A DNA stretch of 64,000 nt, taken from the NCBI RefSeq assembly GCF_002127325.2, contig NC_035435.2, forward strand, positions 12,234,289 through 12,298,288. The letters run 5' to 3'. The first letter of the stretch is position 1, and the number at the start of each line of letters is the position of its first letter. Below the pieces are notes generated by a model. That model was not told where the DNA came from, did no database searches, and saw only the letters and a program-made list of their open reading frames with translations. The stretch comes from Helianthus annuus. Its lineage: Eukaryota; Streptophyta; Magnoliopsida; Asterales; Asteraceae. The position numbers and the translations under genes were made by a program. This document shows positions 27,001-36,900 of the stretch, in pieces.

Positions 27001-27658
27001 TTGAAAGGGGCCCTTTTTCAGTTGGGGGAAAGCAAACACATTGAAGCTCCCAAGCTTCTAACTGCTGCCTCTTATGAGGAACCTTTTCATCAGAGTTTAC
27101 CATATTGACTTCCTTTCCCTTGCCTTCAGCCATTTTGTCTCGAACCCCTTTTACTAAATGGGTGAGTTCACCTGACTTAACAGCCTCTTCAATTCTTTTC
27201 TTCAGTTGCAAGCAATCGTTGGTGTGATGACCCTTTTCTTCATGAAATTCACAGAACTGCGTGGAGTTCTCATTTTTTCTACTTTTGGGGAGAGGCCTGG
27301 GAGGTCTAAAGTTCTGTTTGACTTCTTCGGTTGCCAGGATTTCTTGAGGGGTCTTTGTGAGGGGTGTGAAACTCATGCCTTTTTCCCTGGTTGGAGGGTT
27401 CCGGCCTTCAGACCTTCGATGGTCTGAACCCTTTTGCCGTCTGTCATAGGAGTTGTAATTCCCTCTTTTTCTGACTGGGCTATTACTTCGCCAGCTAGAC
27501 CCTCTCTTCCTCTGTTCCTTGATGTCAACTGCTTCCTCTCCCCGAATGTGGGCTTCTGCTCTTTCAAGGGCCTCCTCCAAGGTCTTAGGCAGGGACTTGT
27601 TGAAATCTCTTGTGAGGTATTTTGAGGTGATAGCGTTCATGAAACCGGCTACCCTCAT
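24032..27658 (-). CDS. Tat element gag C-terminus, protease, RT, RNase H, second RNase H, INT N-part
   Basis: 1208 codons in the gag frame. Rough residue positions: atypical zinc motif CEFHEEKGHHTNDC (~135), aspartic protease DTGATTE (~238), reverse transcriptase with WRMCIDF (~480) and YVDDLVIKS (~590). A first RNase H follows whose catalytic aspartate is missing (YLSVAEEA), and then a second, archaeal-type RNase H with all four acidic residues visible (FTDGASS, EAEYEAL, FTDSLL, KADALSK; ~870-1000). The integrase zinc region (CDACQIH) and the start of its core (MDIVGPF, ~1160) come last. The second RNase H is a known acquisition of the Tat lineage. The frame stops at a TAG (24032) inside integrase where a Trp codon is expected by family context. 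Confidence 0.9.
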   Translation of the reverse strand: MRVAGFMNAITSKYLTRDFNKSLPKTLEEALERAEAHIRGEEAVDIKEQRKRGSSWRSNSPVRKRGNYNSYDRRQKGSDHRRSEGRNPPTREKGMSFTPLTKTPQEILATEEVKQNFRPPRPLPKSRKNENSTQFCEFHEEKGHHTNDCLQLKKRIEEAVKSGELTHLVKGVRDKMAEGKGKEVNMVNSDEKVPHKRQQLEAWELQCVCFPPTEKGPLSSPLVVEATIGTLETHRAYIDTGATTEIMFEKFFNRLSNEERSRLQPSGTSIKGIADIPLKPLGQLTLDVCFSEGQKKRIQPLTFVVLNIPSNYDVIIGRPGQCAFFMAVSVGHGTTKFPTERGVATLQPSQEAYMIEGESPRSEEDKQRLIINPEYPEQRIRVNPNLSQETLSYLEKLLTHYSDVFAWCPEDMTGIPRSIAEHELRIPPDVKPVVQKKRSLAPERSLAACQEVEKLVSAGILREVKYQSWVANPVMVKKPDNSWRMCIDFKDLNKACPKNCYPLPEIDLKVDSLTGYPFKCFLDAYKGYHQILMKEEDEEKVTFHTDKGIFCYKKMPFGLKNAGATYQRLVDKAFASQIGKNMEAYVDDLVIKSKTENQMLDDIQETFKNLRKVNMKLNPEKCSFGFEEGKFLGHIVGKQSIKANPNKVKAVLEAKPPKTKKEVESLNGKLAALKRFTSKLAERSLPFYKTLKNCSDKKDFKWTNEAEEAFNQMKQHLASLPDIAAPETGELISVYLSVAEEAISAVLTIERNTAQVPIYFFSKTLKLAETKYPPIEKLALALVQTARRLRRYFQAHPIQVVTDQPVKNVLEKPENSGRLAKWAVELGEHNITYVPRKAIKAQVLADFLVEIPSQTIDEVNTTTTEPSNPEAWKLFTDGASSVEGSGAGLVLINPEGLEFTYALRFDFQTTNNEAEYEALIAGLRLAKEMKVQKLEVFTDSLLVSSQVNDSYVAKEPNMRRYKEKSKELMNTFQACSIKQIPRSQNKKADALSKLASLTFAHLTKKVLVEVLKTPSIDELEVQDVVTEEDPNWMTPIKKFLQNGELPNDQVEAERVKIKARQYVLQGETLYKKGYLAPLLRCVGPEQSKYLIKEIHEGVCRAHFGARSVVAKLMNLGYFWPSMHRDTTEQLKKCDACQIHAPIPRSPKHDLVPITSAWPFHKWGMDIVGPFPPSKGGVKFLLVAIDYFTKWPEVKPLAKITGKQVIDFV

Positions 27659-27736
27659 TTTTTCATCTGCCCCTACGTAGGTTAGACCTTCCTTCTTGTA
27701 TCGTTCAATAAACTCACGAAGACTTTCATTGTCTCG

Positions 27737-28876
27737 CTATTTTATTTGAAAAATAACGGTTGCATCTTTGACATATCGTCTTTGCTGGGAGAAGTTGGCC
27801 AAAAAACCCTTGCTAAGGTCGTCAAAGCTTCGAATGCTTCGAGCAGGTAAATCGTTGAACCAGATCCTGGCAGATCCGATAAGGGTTTGCATGAACATTA
27901 AACAACATTCAGCGTTTGACCATTTTTCTATCCTTGCTGCACCGGTAAAGATCTGAAGATGATCCTCTGGGTCTTCAGACCCATCGTACGTTCTGATGTG
28001 GGACGGCATCTTGATCTTTGTTTGAAAATCATAATCGGCTATTTGCTGTGAGAAGCATGAAAGGTTACTCGGCTTGTAGGGTTTAGCCAAGTCTTCTTCG
28101 ACCCTTGTACCCATATTATTATTGCCATTGTTGTTCCCTTGAGTGGCTAGCACTTGATTGATGAAGTGTTGCCATGGGAAACTGGCCATCATCTGGGTCA
28201 TCATCTGGGACATAGGGTTGAAGCCTTGGAGGCCTCCGGACGTGATCGGACAAGTAACTCCAAGGGGAGTGCTCATTACCGCACTCCATGCCAATGGAAG
28301 CACTGACAGGGATTGTTCCCAAGAAGTGGAGGTTGAAGCTGGAAAGCTTGATACTGGGGAATGTAGGAGTTGATCCAAAGTCAGCTCATGGCCCAGAGGA
28401 GCACCACTTGTAACTGGTTGGGATGAAAAGAGGGGATATGCTGTAGGATTTGTCATAGTGGATAAATATGGAACGGGGTTTGAAGGGTTACTGGGGCCAG
28501 CCTCGTTCCTGGTTGCAAAAGGTGGAACGGGAGGTCCGGGAGACAGTGTTGGTTCAGGTTCGTCGTAGTCTAGACGAATCCTCACTCCCTTGTCTTTTTC
28601 CTTGTTCACATACTGGTTGAGGAGGGTCCTCAACTCAAGAAAATTATTAGCAACTCCCTCGGGGGTGAGTTCAATACGTGTGGGGGTATCTGTGATACCG
28701 ACGTTAGGGGAAGGAACTCCAGATCTAGAAGGAGTTGGAGTGTTAAAGGTAAGAAACTCGGGTGTGCTCCCCGGAGTTGAAAAAGAAGTTGGGATAGCCA
28801 CATGGGCTTGACTACTGCCCGGAGTTGAAGTGTTTGGTATCTGGTTCACTTCACCTGGGAATCCACTTTCAGACAT
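27737..28876 (-). CDS. Tat element gag, N-terminal part
   Basis: The frame starts at 28876, about 60 bases inside the primer site. A Pro/Ser/Thr-rich N-terminal half is followed by the Tat-type capsid core (motifs MPSHIRTYDGSEDPEDHL and a following Trp-rich helix region, about 27870-28020). A TAG at 27737-27739 interrupts the frame; the same frame resumes directly beyond it with the end of the capsid and runs into the pol frame at 27658, so the stop is a single nonsense change in one long gag-pol polyprotein. Gag forms the particle that carries the element RNA. Confidence 0.88.
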   Translation of the reverse strand: MSESGFPGEVNQIPNTSTPGSSQAHVAIPTSFSTPGSTPEFLTFNTPTPSRSGVPSPNVGITDTPTRIELTPEGVANNFLELRTLLNQYVNKEKDKGVRIRLDYDEPEPTLSPGPPVPPFATRNEAGPSNPSNPVPYLSTMTNPTAYPLFSSQPVTSGAPLGHELTLDQLLHSPVSSFPASTSTSWEQSLSVLPLAWSAVMSTPLGVTCPITSGGLQGFNPMSQMMTQMMASFPWQHFINQVLATQGNNNGNNNMGTRVEEDLAKPYKPSNLSCFSQQIADYDFQTKIKMPSHIRTYDGSEDPEDHLQIFTGAARIEKWSNAECCLMFMQTLIGSARIWFNDLPARSIRSFDDLSKGFLANFSQQRRYVKDATVIFQIK

Positions 28877-28935
28877 GACAACTTTGAGAGAGAAGAGCTA
28901 CACTACTAGGTCTTTTTGAGGAGAAATAGCGGCGT

Positions 28936-28954
28936 AGCCCCACGGTGGGCGCCA
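28936..28954 (-). promoter_or_regulatory. Primer binding site of the Tat element
   Basis: The minus strand reads TGGCGCCCACCGTGGGGCT, three bases inside the LTR edge. TGGCGCC at this place is the typical start of a gypsy primer site. I do not assign the tRNA with certainty. Confidence 0.75.
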
Positions 28955-28957
28955 ACT

Positions 28958-29578
28958 TGTTGAGACAACAAAATACAGACCGAGGATAGTAGCAAGGGTG
29001 GTTAGGCAGAAGGGTTAAAGGGTTTAACCTTACCTAACGCAGGTCGTGGGGTCCCCCCACGTTTGCAAGACGTGGAAGGAGGTTCACTAGTTTATATTTC
29101 TTGTTTGAAGATCCAATTCTGAAATATTATTCAGAAAAGGATTGAGGAACAGAAAGAATAAGAGTAATGTCAACGTGAATGAGGGACACTTTGAGTGAAG
29201 TGAATGTACGATGTGAAGGACCAGAGTTTGAGAGAACAAATCTGATCCGAGATGTCTTTGTTAATGAATGAAGTGTCATTATATAGGCAAAGACATGTCC
29301 CAAAGGAGTATTCATTTGACTAGTGAACCAGCTTGCAGTGAGGGGCTTACCCTTTCGGGGGTTGAAGCCTTTTGACCCCCGGGTAATAGCGTGTATTCTG
29401 TGGACCTGCATTGCTTTTACGGCTGTGGTTGGTGAGACTGTTTGGGGATGTGACTTGTTCACTGTTCCCGTGTTACTTTACTCCATCTCCTCAGCTTTTT
29501 CAAGCGTTGAACCTTTTAACCTTTTAGGTGTTTACATACTTGGTCATTTTATTTGGTCTCGGGCTACCCCCGTCATCA
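28958..29578 (-). repeat. 5' LTR of the Tat element
   Basis: 621 bp, partner of 18700-19320. A TATATAA box on the minus strand (29279-29285) is placed to drive transcription toward gag. Confidence 0.92.
29279..29285 (-). promoter_or_regulatory. Candidate TATA box of the Tat 5' LTR
   Basis: TATATAA on the minus strand, inside the 5' LTR and about 320 bases from its downstream edge. Position and sequence fit a U3 core promoter; there is no transcript evidence. Confidence 0.45.
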
Positions 29579-29583
29579 GGTGG
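29579..29583. repeat. Target site duplication GGTGG, right copy
   Basis: It follows the LTR tip GTCATCA and matches 18695-18699. Host LTR sequence resumes at 29584. Confidence 0.88.
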
Positions 29584-30416
29584 TAAATAAATATTTTTGT
29601 AAAATATGTTCACAAGTTGTGAACATCTAAAGTTCATGAGAATGAGATTTTAAATAAAGTAAACACACTTTAGAGGGTAACTAAGACCACTAAATACCTT
29701 ACCAAGTTACTACGCGTTTTTACGAAAACTCAAGTTCATGTTACTACGTAGAGTGCATTGTTTTTACACTTGGTGAATGTAATATTGTTTAGTGAATGAT
29801 TGTTGATTGTTGAATAATGTTTGGAAAAGAAAATGATATGCTTATTAGCATGGATACCTCCATTTACAAAGGAAACTCTGGTGAAATTTTCTAAAAATTT
29901 CAACACTTAGAAAATATTTTTCTAAACAAGCGTTACAAGTATATTTTATAACTTGTGTTTCGAATATAAACTTCGCCATAATTTTTGTAACAAAATACAT
30001 AGTGTCGGAGGTTGGTTTTTGTAAATAAAAATGGGTAAATATATATTTAGAATATATATCTTATACTAGAACACTTGTGTGGATACTTGTTTATTTTGTG
30101 AGATAGTTATATTATTTTAGGGTAAAATAATATAACTTAATAAAGTATCTTGACATTAGAATTGTGTGGTACGTGATTGAAGTAACGAGTAGATAAACCG
30201 TACGTAGGATACGTGTTATGCATGAGAAACTGATTGTTATCTGTACCTTATTAGGACGTGCTTGATTTCCTGATTATTTGAGTAATTAATCTAACCGAGC
30301 AAACCGAGGTGAGTTCACACACTTTCTAAGGCATGGGATTCCTGGTGGTTGGGAATGTGATTAAAGAATTAAAACGGAACCTACATATCCTCCTTGGGTA
30401 GGATATGTACCGCCAT
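29584..30416 (+). repeat. 3' LTR of the host gypsy element, continuation
   Basis: After both inserted elements the LTR resumes. The block around 30295-30400 (GAGGTGAGTTCACAC...GGCATGGGATTCC) matches, by eye, the LTR of the sister element read on its own strand (complement of about 9800-9870). The final part of the LTR, including the expected TGTGACA end, is missing, and the sequence passes into a fold-back repeat at about 30417. The right boundary is approximate. Confidence 0.7.
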
Positions 30417-31335
30417 CATTTTACAAAATTACTCTACAAGATCATTTGTAGAGTAATTTTGAATTGTATGTTGTTTTATAAACTTGCAGAGTAATTTTGA
30501 TTCACTTGTAGAGTAATTTTGATGCAGAGTAATTTTGATACACTTGTAGAGTAATTTTGATAATTTATTACCCTACAAGATCAAAATGACTCTACAAGAA
30601 CATTTAAAAAATTACTCTACAGGATCATTTGTAGAGTAAATTTGATAATTACTAATAATTACGAAAATGCCACCGCGTTTTTTCAGCAAAACATTTAGTT
30701 CGTACGTTAAGTTTTATACGTTAAAATTATTTGTATTTGATCTTTTGTCATTAAAGAACAACCCTTAAAACAAGAAACCAAAACCAATTCCATAACCGAA
30801 ACCAATTATTAAAAATACCCGGTTTTCACACCACTACAATTGAGTGCCGATTCTTTCATTTAGCACAAGTATTATATTACTATATTAGTTCTATTTCTGT
30901 TTTCCCAAACTATTATGCACAACAGCACAAGTTCTATAAACCTCGTTAAATAATCGGGCCACTATCTTATTGGGCCATGTTGGGTAAGCCGTAAATCGTT
31001 GATCCAACAAGGTAACAACTAGAAAGTTTTTATGTGAAAAGATCAAATACAAATACTTTTAACGTAGAAAATGTACGCACTGAAGATTTTGCTAAAAAAA
31101 CGTGATGACATTTTCGTAATTATTTACTTGTTGAGTAATATCAAAATTACTCTACAAATGATCTCGTATGGTAATTTTGATATTGTAGGGTAATTTTGTA
31201 AAATGGACTTGTAGGGTAATTACCTTACAAATGATTTTGTACAAAAATGTCACCATGTTTTTTTTTTTTTTTTTTTTTACTTTTTCATGCCTTTCATACG
31301 TTTTATACGATAAGGTTATTTGTACGAAAACTTTT
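30417..31335. repeat. Fold-back repeat built on TAGAGTAATTTTGA
   Basis: Two inverted arms: about 30417-30747 and 31040-31208. Both contain repeated TAGAGTAATTTTGA words, then (T)AATTACGAAAATG(C/T)CA followed by a poly-T/CAGC segment, then TATTTGTATTTGATCTTTT near the centre. A further partial copy follows in direct orientation at 31225-31335, with a 22-base T run. A loop of about 290 bases lies in the middle. It looks like a non-autonomous transposon or fold-back element; no clear target duplication found. It replaces the end of the host LTR. Confidence 0.7.
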
Positions 31336-32129
31336 CCCAAGTTTTTATATCTATCTATTGCTCCACTAGTGTGGTTAAACCACTATCTTTCTATTTAATA
31401 CATATTAAAGTTGGATTTGAAGTATACAAACATTGTCGGATTGAATTTTTGAGGATATCACATATATTATCATCGAGATGTTTTGTATTAAAGTAAAATC
31501 CACTTATAGTGTGATCAAGAATTCATAGTTATACATGGAAAACATTTATGACAAAAAGAATCACTTATTTTTGTAATAAGTTATTTTTATCACATTGTGA
31601 CATTTGTTTATCGTTATGTAACTTGCTACATGAACGTGTAATATACAATGAACATTTTGTCTTGATATTTCTATGTACACGAATTGTAAACTATATTTTT
31701 TTTTGGTAACTTGTGATTTTACTGGAGGTATAATTAAGGTTGGTAAAATAGGTAATTAGGGTCGGTAACATGTCAAATCAGTTTTGGGTAAGTTGGGTTC
31801 AAGTCAAAATGGGTTATGACCAAAACAAGTTCGAATCAAAACATGTCCCTTAGATAAGTATCAATTTAGTTCTCGTCAAATAAGTTAAGACCAAAATGCA
31901 CTCGGGTTGAGATGACATCAACGATAGTGATGATGTGGAGATGACAATGACATCAACCATATTTCACAGTTCAGTTTGAAGCCGAAAGAAATAAAAATAC
32001 TAAAACAAATAATCTATATAATTCAAACAAAAATAAGGTAAAACTAAAACCCGGACCAAATAAAAAAACCATCAAAACCAGTCCGTTTTGATTGTTTCCA
32101 TTTAGTTTTCCCTAAAATCCACGAATAAA
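31336..32129. other. AT-rich intergenic stretch
   Basis: No gene, RNA or clear repeat recognised. Short runs such as CAAGTCAAAATGGGTTATGACC are low-complexity debris. Confidence 0.5.
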
Positions 32130-32900
32130 AGTTAAAAGAGTTAAGTACCAATTACTTCCCCGTGGTTTGTCTACTATAGTCATATCAGACCAAATTTCAA
32201 AATTGTACAATTTTCCTCATTGACATTCTCGAAACGTGTCATTTCAGTTTTAGAAAACTAACCTCAGCTAAAAAACTCAGTTAGCTTAGGGGCAAAAATG
32301 TCATTTTGCATAGTGGTTCGGAGTGGTTCAGAGGTTTTACATACCCTCCACCGTGCACCAACATCCGAAACCACTTCAAACCACTATGAAAAATGAACAT
32401 TTTACCCCTGAGCTAACTGAGTTTTTTTAACTACGGTTAGGTTTTCGGACTGAAATAACACGTTTCGAGAATGTGAAGAAGGAAAATGATACAACTTTGA
32501 ATTTTAGCCTGAAATGGTAAAAGTGAACAAACTACAAAGGACGTAAATGACATTTAACGGTTAAAAAGTCCCAATGGTACAAGGTATACAAATTTGTAAT
32601 TTCACAATCCACAGCCAAGGATACTTTTGTCATTTCCATACCTTCGAAACCACTATGTAAAATGATCATTTTACCCCTGAGCTAAGTGACTTTTTTAACT
32701 AAGTTAGTTTTTGGACTAAATAACAGATTTCGAGAATGTAAAGAAGGAAAATAATACAATTTTGAATTCTAGCCTGAAATAGTAAAAGTGAACAAACTAG
32801 AAGGACGTAGGACGTAGTTAAAAAGTCCCAATGGTACAAGTATACAGATTTGTAATTTCACATCCCATATCCAAGGATATTTTCGTCATTTCCATACCCC
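32130..32900. repeat. Fold-back element with a tandemly duplicated arm next to the SGS3-like gene
   Basis: The first arm (about 32130-32352) is followed by its inverted copy (about 32355-32580). Shared words are TTCTCGAAACGTG, AACTCAGTTAGCT and CATAGTGGTT. The second arm plus its flank (about 32366-32644) is repeated in direct orientation at about 32645-32900, ending ATTTTCGTCATTTCC. The duplicated piece reaches to within roughly 60 bases of the probable 5' UTR of the SGS3-like gene. No coding. Confidence 0.7.
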
Positions 32901-32944
32901 ACAAACTCGGTATACTAGTTTGCCTTTATTATTATTGTACCCCG

Positions 32945-33037
32945 CTTCTTTTCACACACACTATTCCACACTCCGACTCGTACTTCCCCCCACCGTTTCT
33001 CCGCCGTATTCCGTTGAGCAAACCGACGTCGTTTCAG
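32945..33037 (+). other. Probable 5' UTR exon of the SGS3-like gene
   Basis: Pyrimidine-rich sequence ending CGTTTCAG|GTAATAATC at 33037/33038, a good plant donor. The first coding exon begins directly at an acceptor at 33915, so an upstream noncoding exon is expected. The start coordinate is a guess. Confidence 0.5.
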
Positions 33038-33325
33038 GTAATAATCAGTTTCACCGTCGTTCATCTACCTGCTGATCGCCTGCATTTATTCATCGTTGTT
33101 CTAATTTTAAACTACAATTATTATTATTATATTATATGTGCGTGTGAGGGTTTTACGCAATTAAAACCCTAAATCATGAGGGTTTAAACTTAAAACCCTA
33201 ATCTACTGTTTGTAACTTCATTTAAGATCATGATCGGAACATTATTCAGTACTTCTTTGCATGTTGTTACTTATTATCTTAATTTATTATTGGTAATTTA
33301 GGGTTTTGAAATGTTTCACATTGGG

Positions 33326-33870
33326 GTGTAAACGTTCGGCTTGGCTCGTTTTGTTATTTATTTAATAATTTTTGTTTATTACTTATTTTTTATGTAATAT
33401 TTTCATTAGAGGATTTAGATATAACATTACTTATCATATTGTTTTGCTTTTATAATAACTTTTTATATAAATATATACTAGGTTAGAAACCAATGTATTA
33501 CACGATATTATGAAGATTAAATGAAGGAATTATAAAACGATATTTTGAGATAACATATAAAGCTATATGTTAAATAGTTAATAACGAAGATTTAGGAATT
33601 ATAAAAATGATATTTTGAGATAACAAAGTGGTGAAATAAGAGAAGCAGGAAAAAGAATCTTGGACTCATAGAATAGTGACAGGTGGGTGTAATGTATTCA
33701 ATATATTAAATAAATATTATATAAATAAATAGGCTTGTTTAGGCTCGCTAGCCAGCTCGAGCTCGATAAGTGAAGCTCGGGCTCTTGACTCGATTTGAGC
33801 TGCTCTTGGCTCCATTTGAGCTTTTAGCGAGCCGATCTAAAGTAGCTAACAAGTGGCTTGGCTCGTTTAC
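33326..33870. mobile_element. hAT-like MITE remnant in SGS3-like intron 1
   Basis: It starts GGGGTGTAAACG followed by GGCTTGGCTCG and ends with GGCTTGGCTCGTTTAC, with GAGCTCGA-type words at 33750-33800. It resembles the intact hAT-type MITE at 21675-22223 but is decayed, and no target duplication is visible. The interior is AT-rich. Confidence 0.5.
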
Positions 33871-33914
33871 TGCAAGTTTCACAATTGTAACATGCTGTGT
33901 TTGAATGCATGCAG

Positions 33915-36900
33915 ATGACTTCAGGCATTGATGTTGGCCAGTTGAACCAAGGCTTGAGAGATATGAGCCTGAATTCACGCCAAAATAAAGGCTGGGAAGT
34001 TAAGGGATACGTAACAGGCGATGGAAGCAGACGTGATTGGGCCACATGGGATAACCCCGCCGCTAAAAAGAACGGCGGGTTAGGTTTTAATTTGGGAAAA
34101 ATTGATGATGAAGATGTTGATGGTTCCGAAGACGATCTCGCAAGCGATGACTACGATTCTGACGACAGTCAAAAGAGCCACGATTCACGCAAAAAGAACC
34201 CATGGTTAGCCGAGTTTTTTGGAACGTTGGACGATTTAACGGCTGACCAGATCAACGAGCCAGCTAGGCAGTGGCATTGTCCAGCGTGCAGGAACGGGCC
34301 TGGTTCGATTTGCTGGTATCGGGGCATGAAGTCGTTTCTTACGCATGTGAAAACTAAAGGGACCCGAAGACCGAAGCTGCACAGAGATTTTTCCGAGCTT
34401 TTGGATGAAGAGTTGTGTAGAAGGGGTGTCGTGATGGTACCGTCTGGTGAAGCGTATGGTCGATGGAAGGGACTCGATAAAGAGTTTCAGGATCGGGAAA
34501 TCATTTGGCCACCGATGGTGATTGTTATGAACACGCAGCTTGAGCAGGATGAAAACGGGAAGGTATATTTCTTTGATATTTTTTTTTTTGAGTAAAATGC
34601 CATTTTCGTCCCTGAGGTTTGGCCAGTTTTGCCACTTTCGTCCAAATGCTTGTTTTTCCACATTGGGATCCAAAAGGTTTAAAATCTTGCCATTTTCATC
34701 CGTCTCGTTAACTCCATCCATTTTTCTTCGTTAGGTTAGGGGTATTTTTGTCTTTTTCCACAACTTAAAGGGCAATTAGGTCTTTTGAATACTTGTACAT
34801 TATGCTAAATGCATGTACATAGAGTGAAAAAGACCGATTTGCCCCTAAAGTTAACAAAAAAGACTGAAATACCCCTGGCTTAACGGAGAAAAATGGATGT
34901 AGTTAACGAGCCGGATGAAAATAGCAAGATTTCAAACCTTTTGGATCCAGATGCGAAAACACAAACCTTTAGACGAAAGTCGCAAAACTGGCCAAACCTC
35001 ATAGACGAAAATGGCATTTTACTCTTTTCCTTTTATTATCTAGGGTCAAAATAATCAGATTTTGTGAAGCAAAAAAGGAAAAAATATAAGAAAACTATTT
35101 GTTATAAACTTATAATTAATGTTAAAATACTTGGTTATCACATTTAATTTTTAAATTGTGTTTTTAGTGGACCGGGATTGGAACTCAAGAGCTTCTCGAG
35201 TATTTCGATTCTTATGAAGCCATGAGAGCCCGAAACTCCTTCGGACCAGAAGGCCACACGGGGATGAGTGTGTTGATATTTGACACCTCAGCAGTTGGAT
35301 ATTTTAACGCTGAACGTTTAAGCAACCATTTTAATCGTCAAGGGTTGGATAAAAACGCTTGGAATCATCACCCGAATCTATTCACTCCCGATTGTAAGCG
35401 ACAGTTGTACGGCTTCATGGCTACTAAACAAGACTTGGATATCTTGAACCAGCACTCACCTGGTATGCATCTGTATTATTTTTTCAAAAAACAATCGAAT
35501 TTTATACTGTTCTGTTCGCTGTTTATACCAAAAATAATATAATATTGTACCGTTCTGTTGTCCTAAGCAGCCAGTTTAGACATTAAACTGTCAATTGAAC
35601 AGTAGACAACGGTCTTTAATCAAGATAATTGGATTGTTAATCCGTTATATCTTAAATGAAACTCTGGAACACAACTCTTTATTTTGACCTATTTTATGTA
35701 CAGGACTCTTTTTTACACGTATTTGAACTATTTTGGATAGCTCTTATTTTATTTATTTTTTAAATAGCTTGATGTATATTAATTTTAAGGGACAAGAAAG
35801 GGGTAAAAGAGGGGGTGGGGAATATAAATATTAAATATTTTAGTGTATTTACAAAAATGCCACCCTTGTTTATCATTAATTTTTTTACCTGAGTTTGCCT
35901 TAATACCTAACATTATTATAAAAATAAAAGCATAATACTCAATGTTGCAACAAAAAAAGTTAGTACCCAATATTGTTATTTTGACAAAACCACAAGGACT
36001 AACTGCGTAATTAACTCTAATTTTTAGTAATCAGATTTAGTCTAATAATTATGCATGAAATTTAAAAGATTGGGAGAACAAGTGACAATCAGCCAAGCCT
36101 AAAAGGTTGCTACTATTGAACCAACTATTTTTTTACAGAGTAAAATGCCATTTTCGTCCCTGAGGTTTGGCTAGTTTTGCTACTTTCGTCCAAAGGTTTC
36201 TTTTTTCACATATGGATTCAAACGGTTTAAAATCTTGTCATATTCATCCGGCTTGTTAACTTCATCCATTTTTCTCCGTTAAGTTAGGGGTATCTCTGTC
36301 TTTTTTGTTAACCTAAAGGGCAATTCGGTTTTTTTTCACTTTATGTACAAGTATTCAAAAGACTGAATTGCCCTTTATGTTAACAAAAAAGACGAAAATA
36401 CCCCTGGCTTAACGGAGAAAAATGGATGGAGTTAACAAGCCGGATGAAAATGGCAAGATTTCAAACCTTTTGGATCCAGATGTGAAAAAACAAACCTTTG
36501 GACGAAAGTCGCAAAACTGGCCAAACCTCAGAGACGAAAATGGCATTTCTCTTTTTTACATGCTACCTAGCCTGTTCAACCCACCCATTTTGCCACCTAT
36601 AACAATCTTTATCCAAATATTTAATATGCATTTGTCGGTTTTTTTATTTAGGAAAATTGAAGTTGAAATTTGAGTTGGCATCATATCAAGAAAAGGTTGT
36701 GGATCAACTAAAGAAAATGAGCGAAGACAGCCAAGAGTTGCTCAGGTATAAGAAAAAAATTGCGAAACAAGAAAGAAGTACAAAAGCGCTCGAAGACGCG
36801 TTTTGGTTAGTATCGCAGAAACTTAGGAAACTTGAAGAAGAGAACAAAATTGTCAGGCAGAGATCACAGCAGTACCATGAGCAAAACAAAGAAGAGGTAG

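Larger units (their letters stand above)
18700..29578 (-). mobile_element. Tat-lineage Ty3/gypsy element, nearly complete and young
   Basis: 10,879-bp element on the minus strand bounded by perfect target duplications GGTGG (18695-18699 and 29579-29583). Order: 5' LTR 28958-29578, primer site 28936-28954, gag from 28876, pol to 23333, a spacer, an opposite-strand ORF (19676-22425), polypurine tract 19321-19333, 3' LTR 18700-19320. The additional RNase H after the usual one and the opposite-strand ORF mark the Tat lineage. The two 621-bp LTRs differ at only four positions by eye, so the insertion is recent. Three nonsense codons in gag-pol inactivate it. Confidence 0.93.

Noticed and set aside
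34590..35024. Coding exon in SGS3-like intron 2 (the frames at 34236-34721 minus and 34540-34734 plus)
   Set aside because: The frames come from inverted arms of a Mutator MITE and its sister at 36138.
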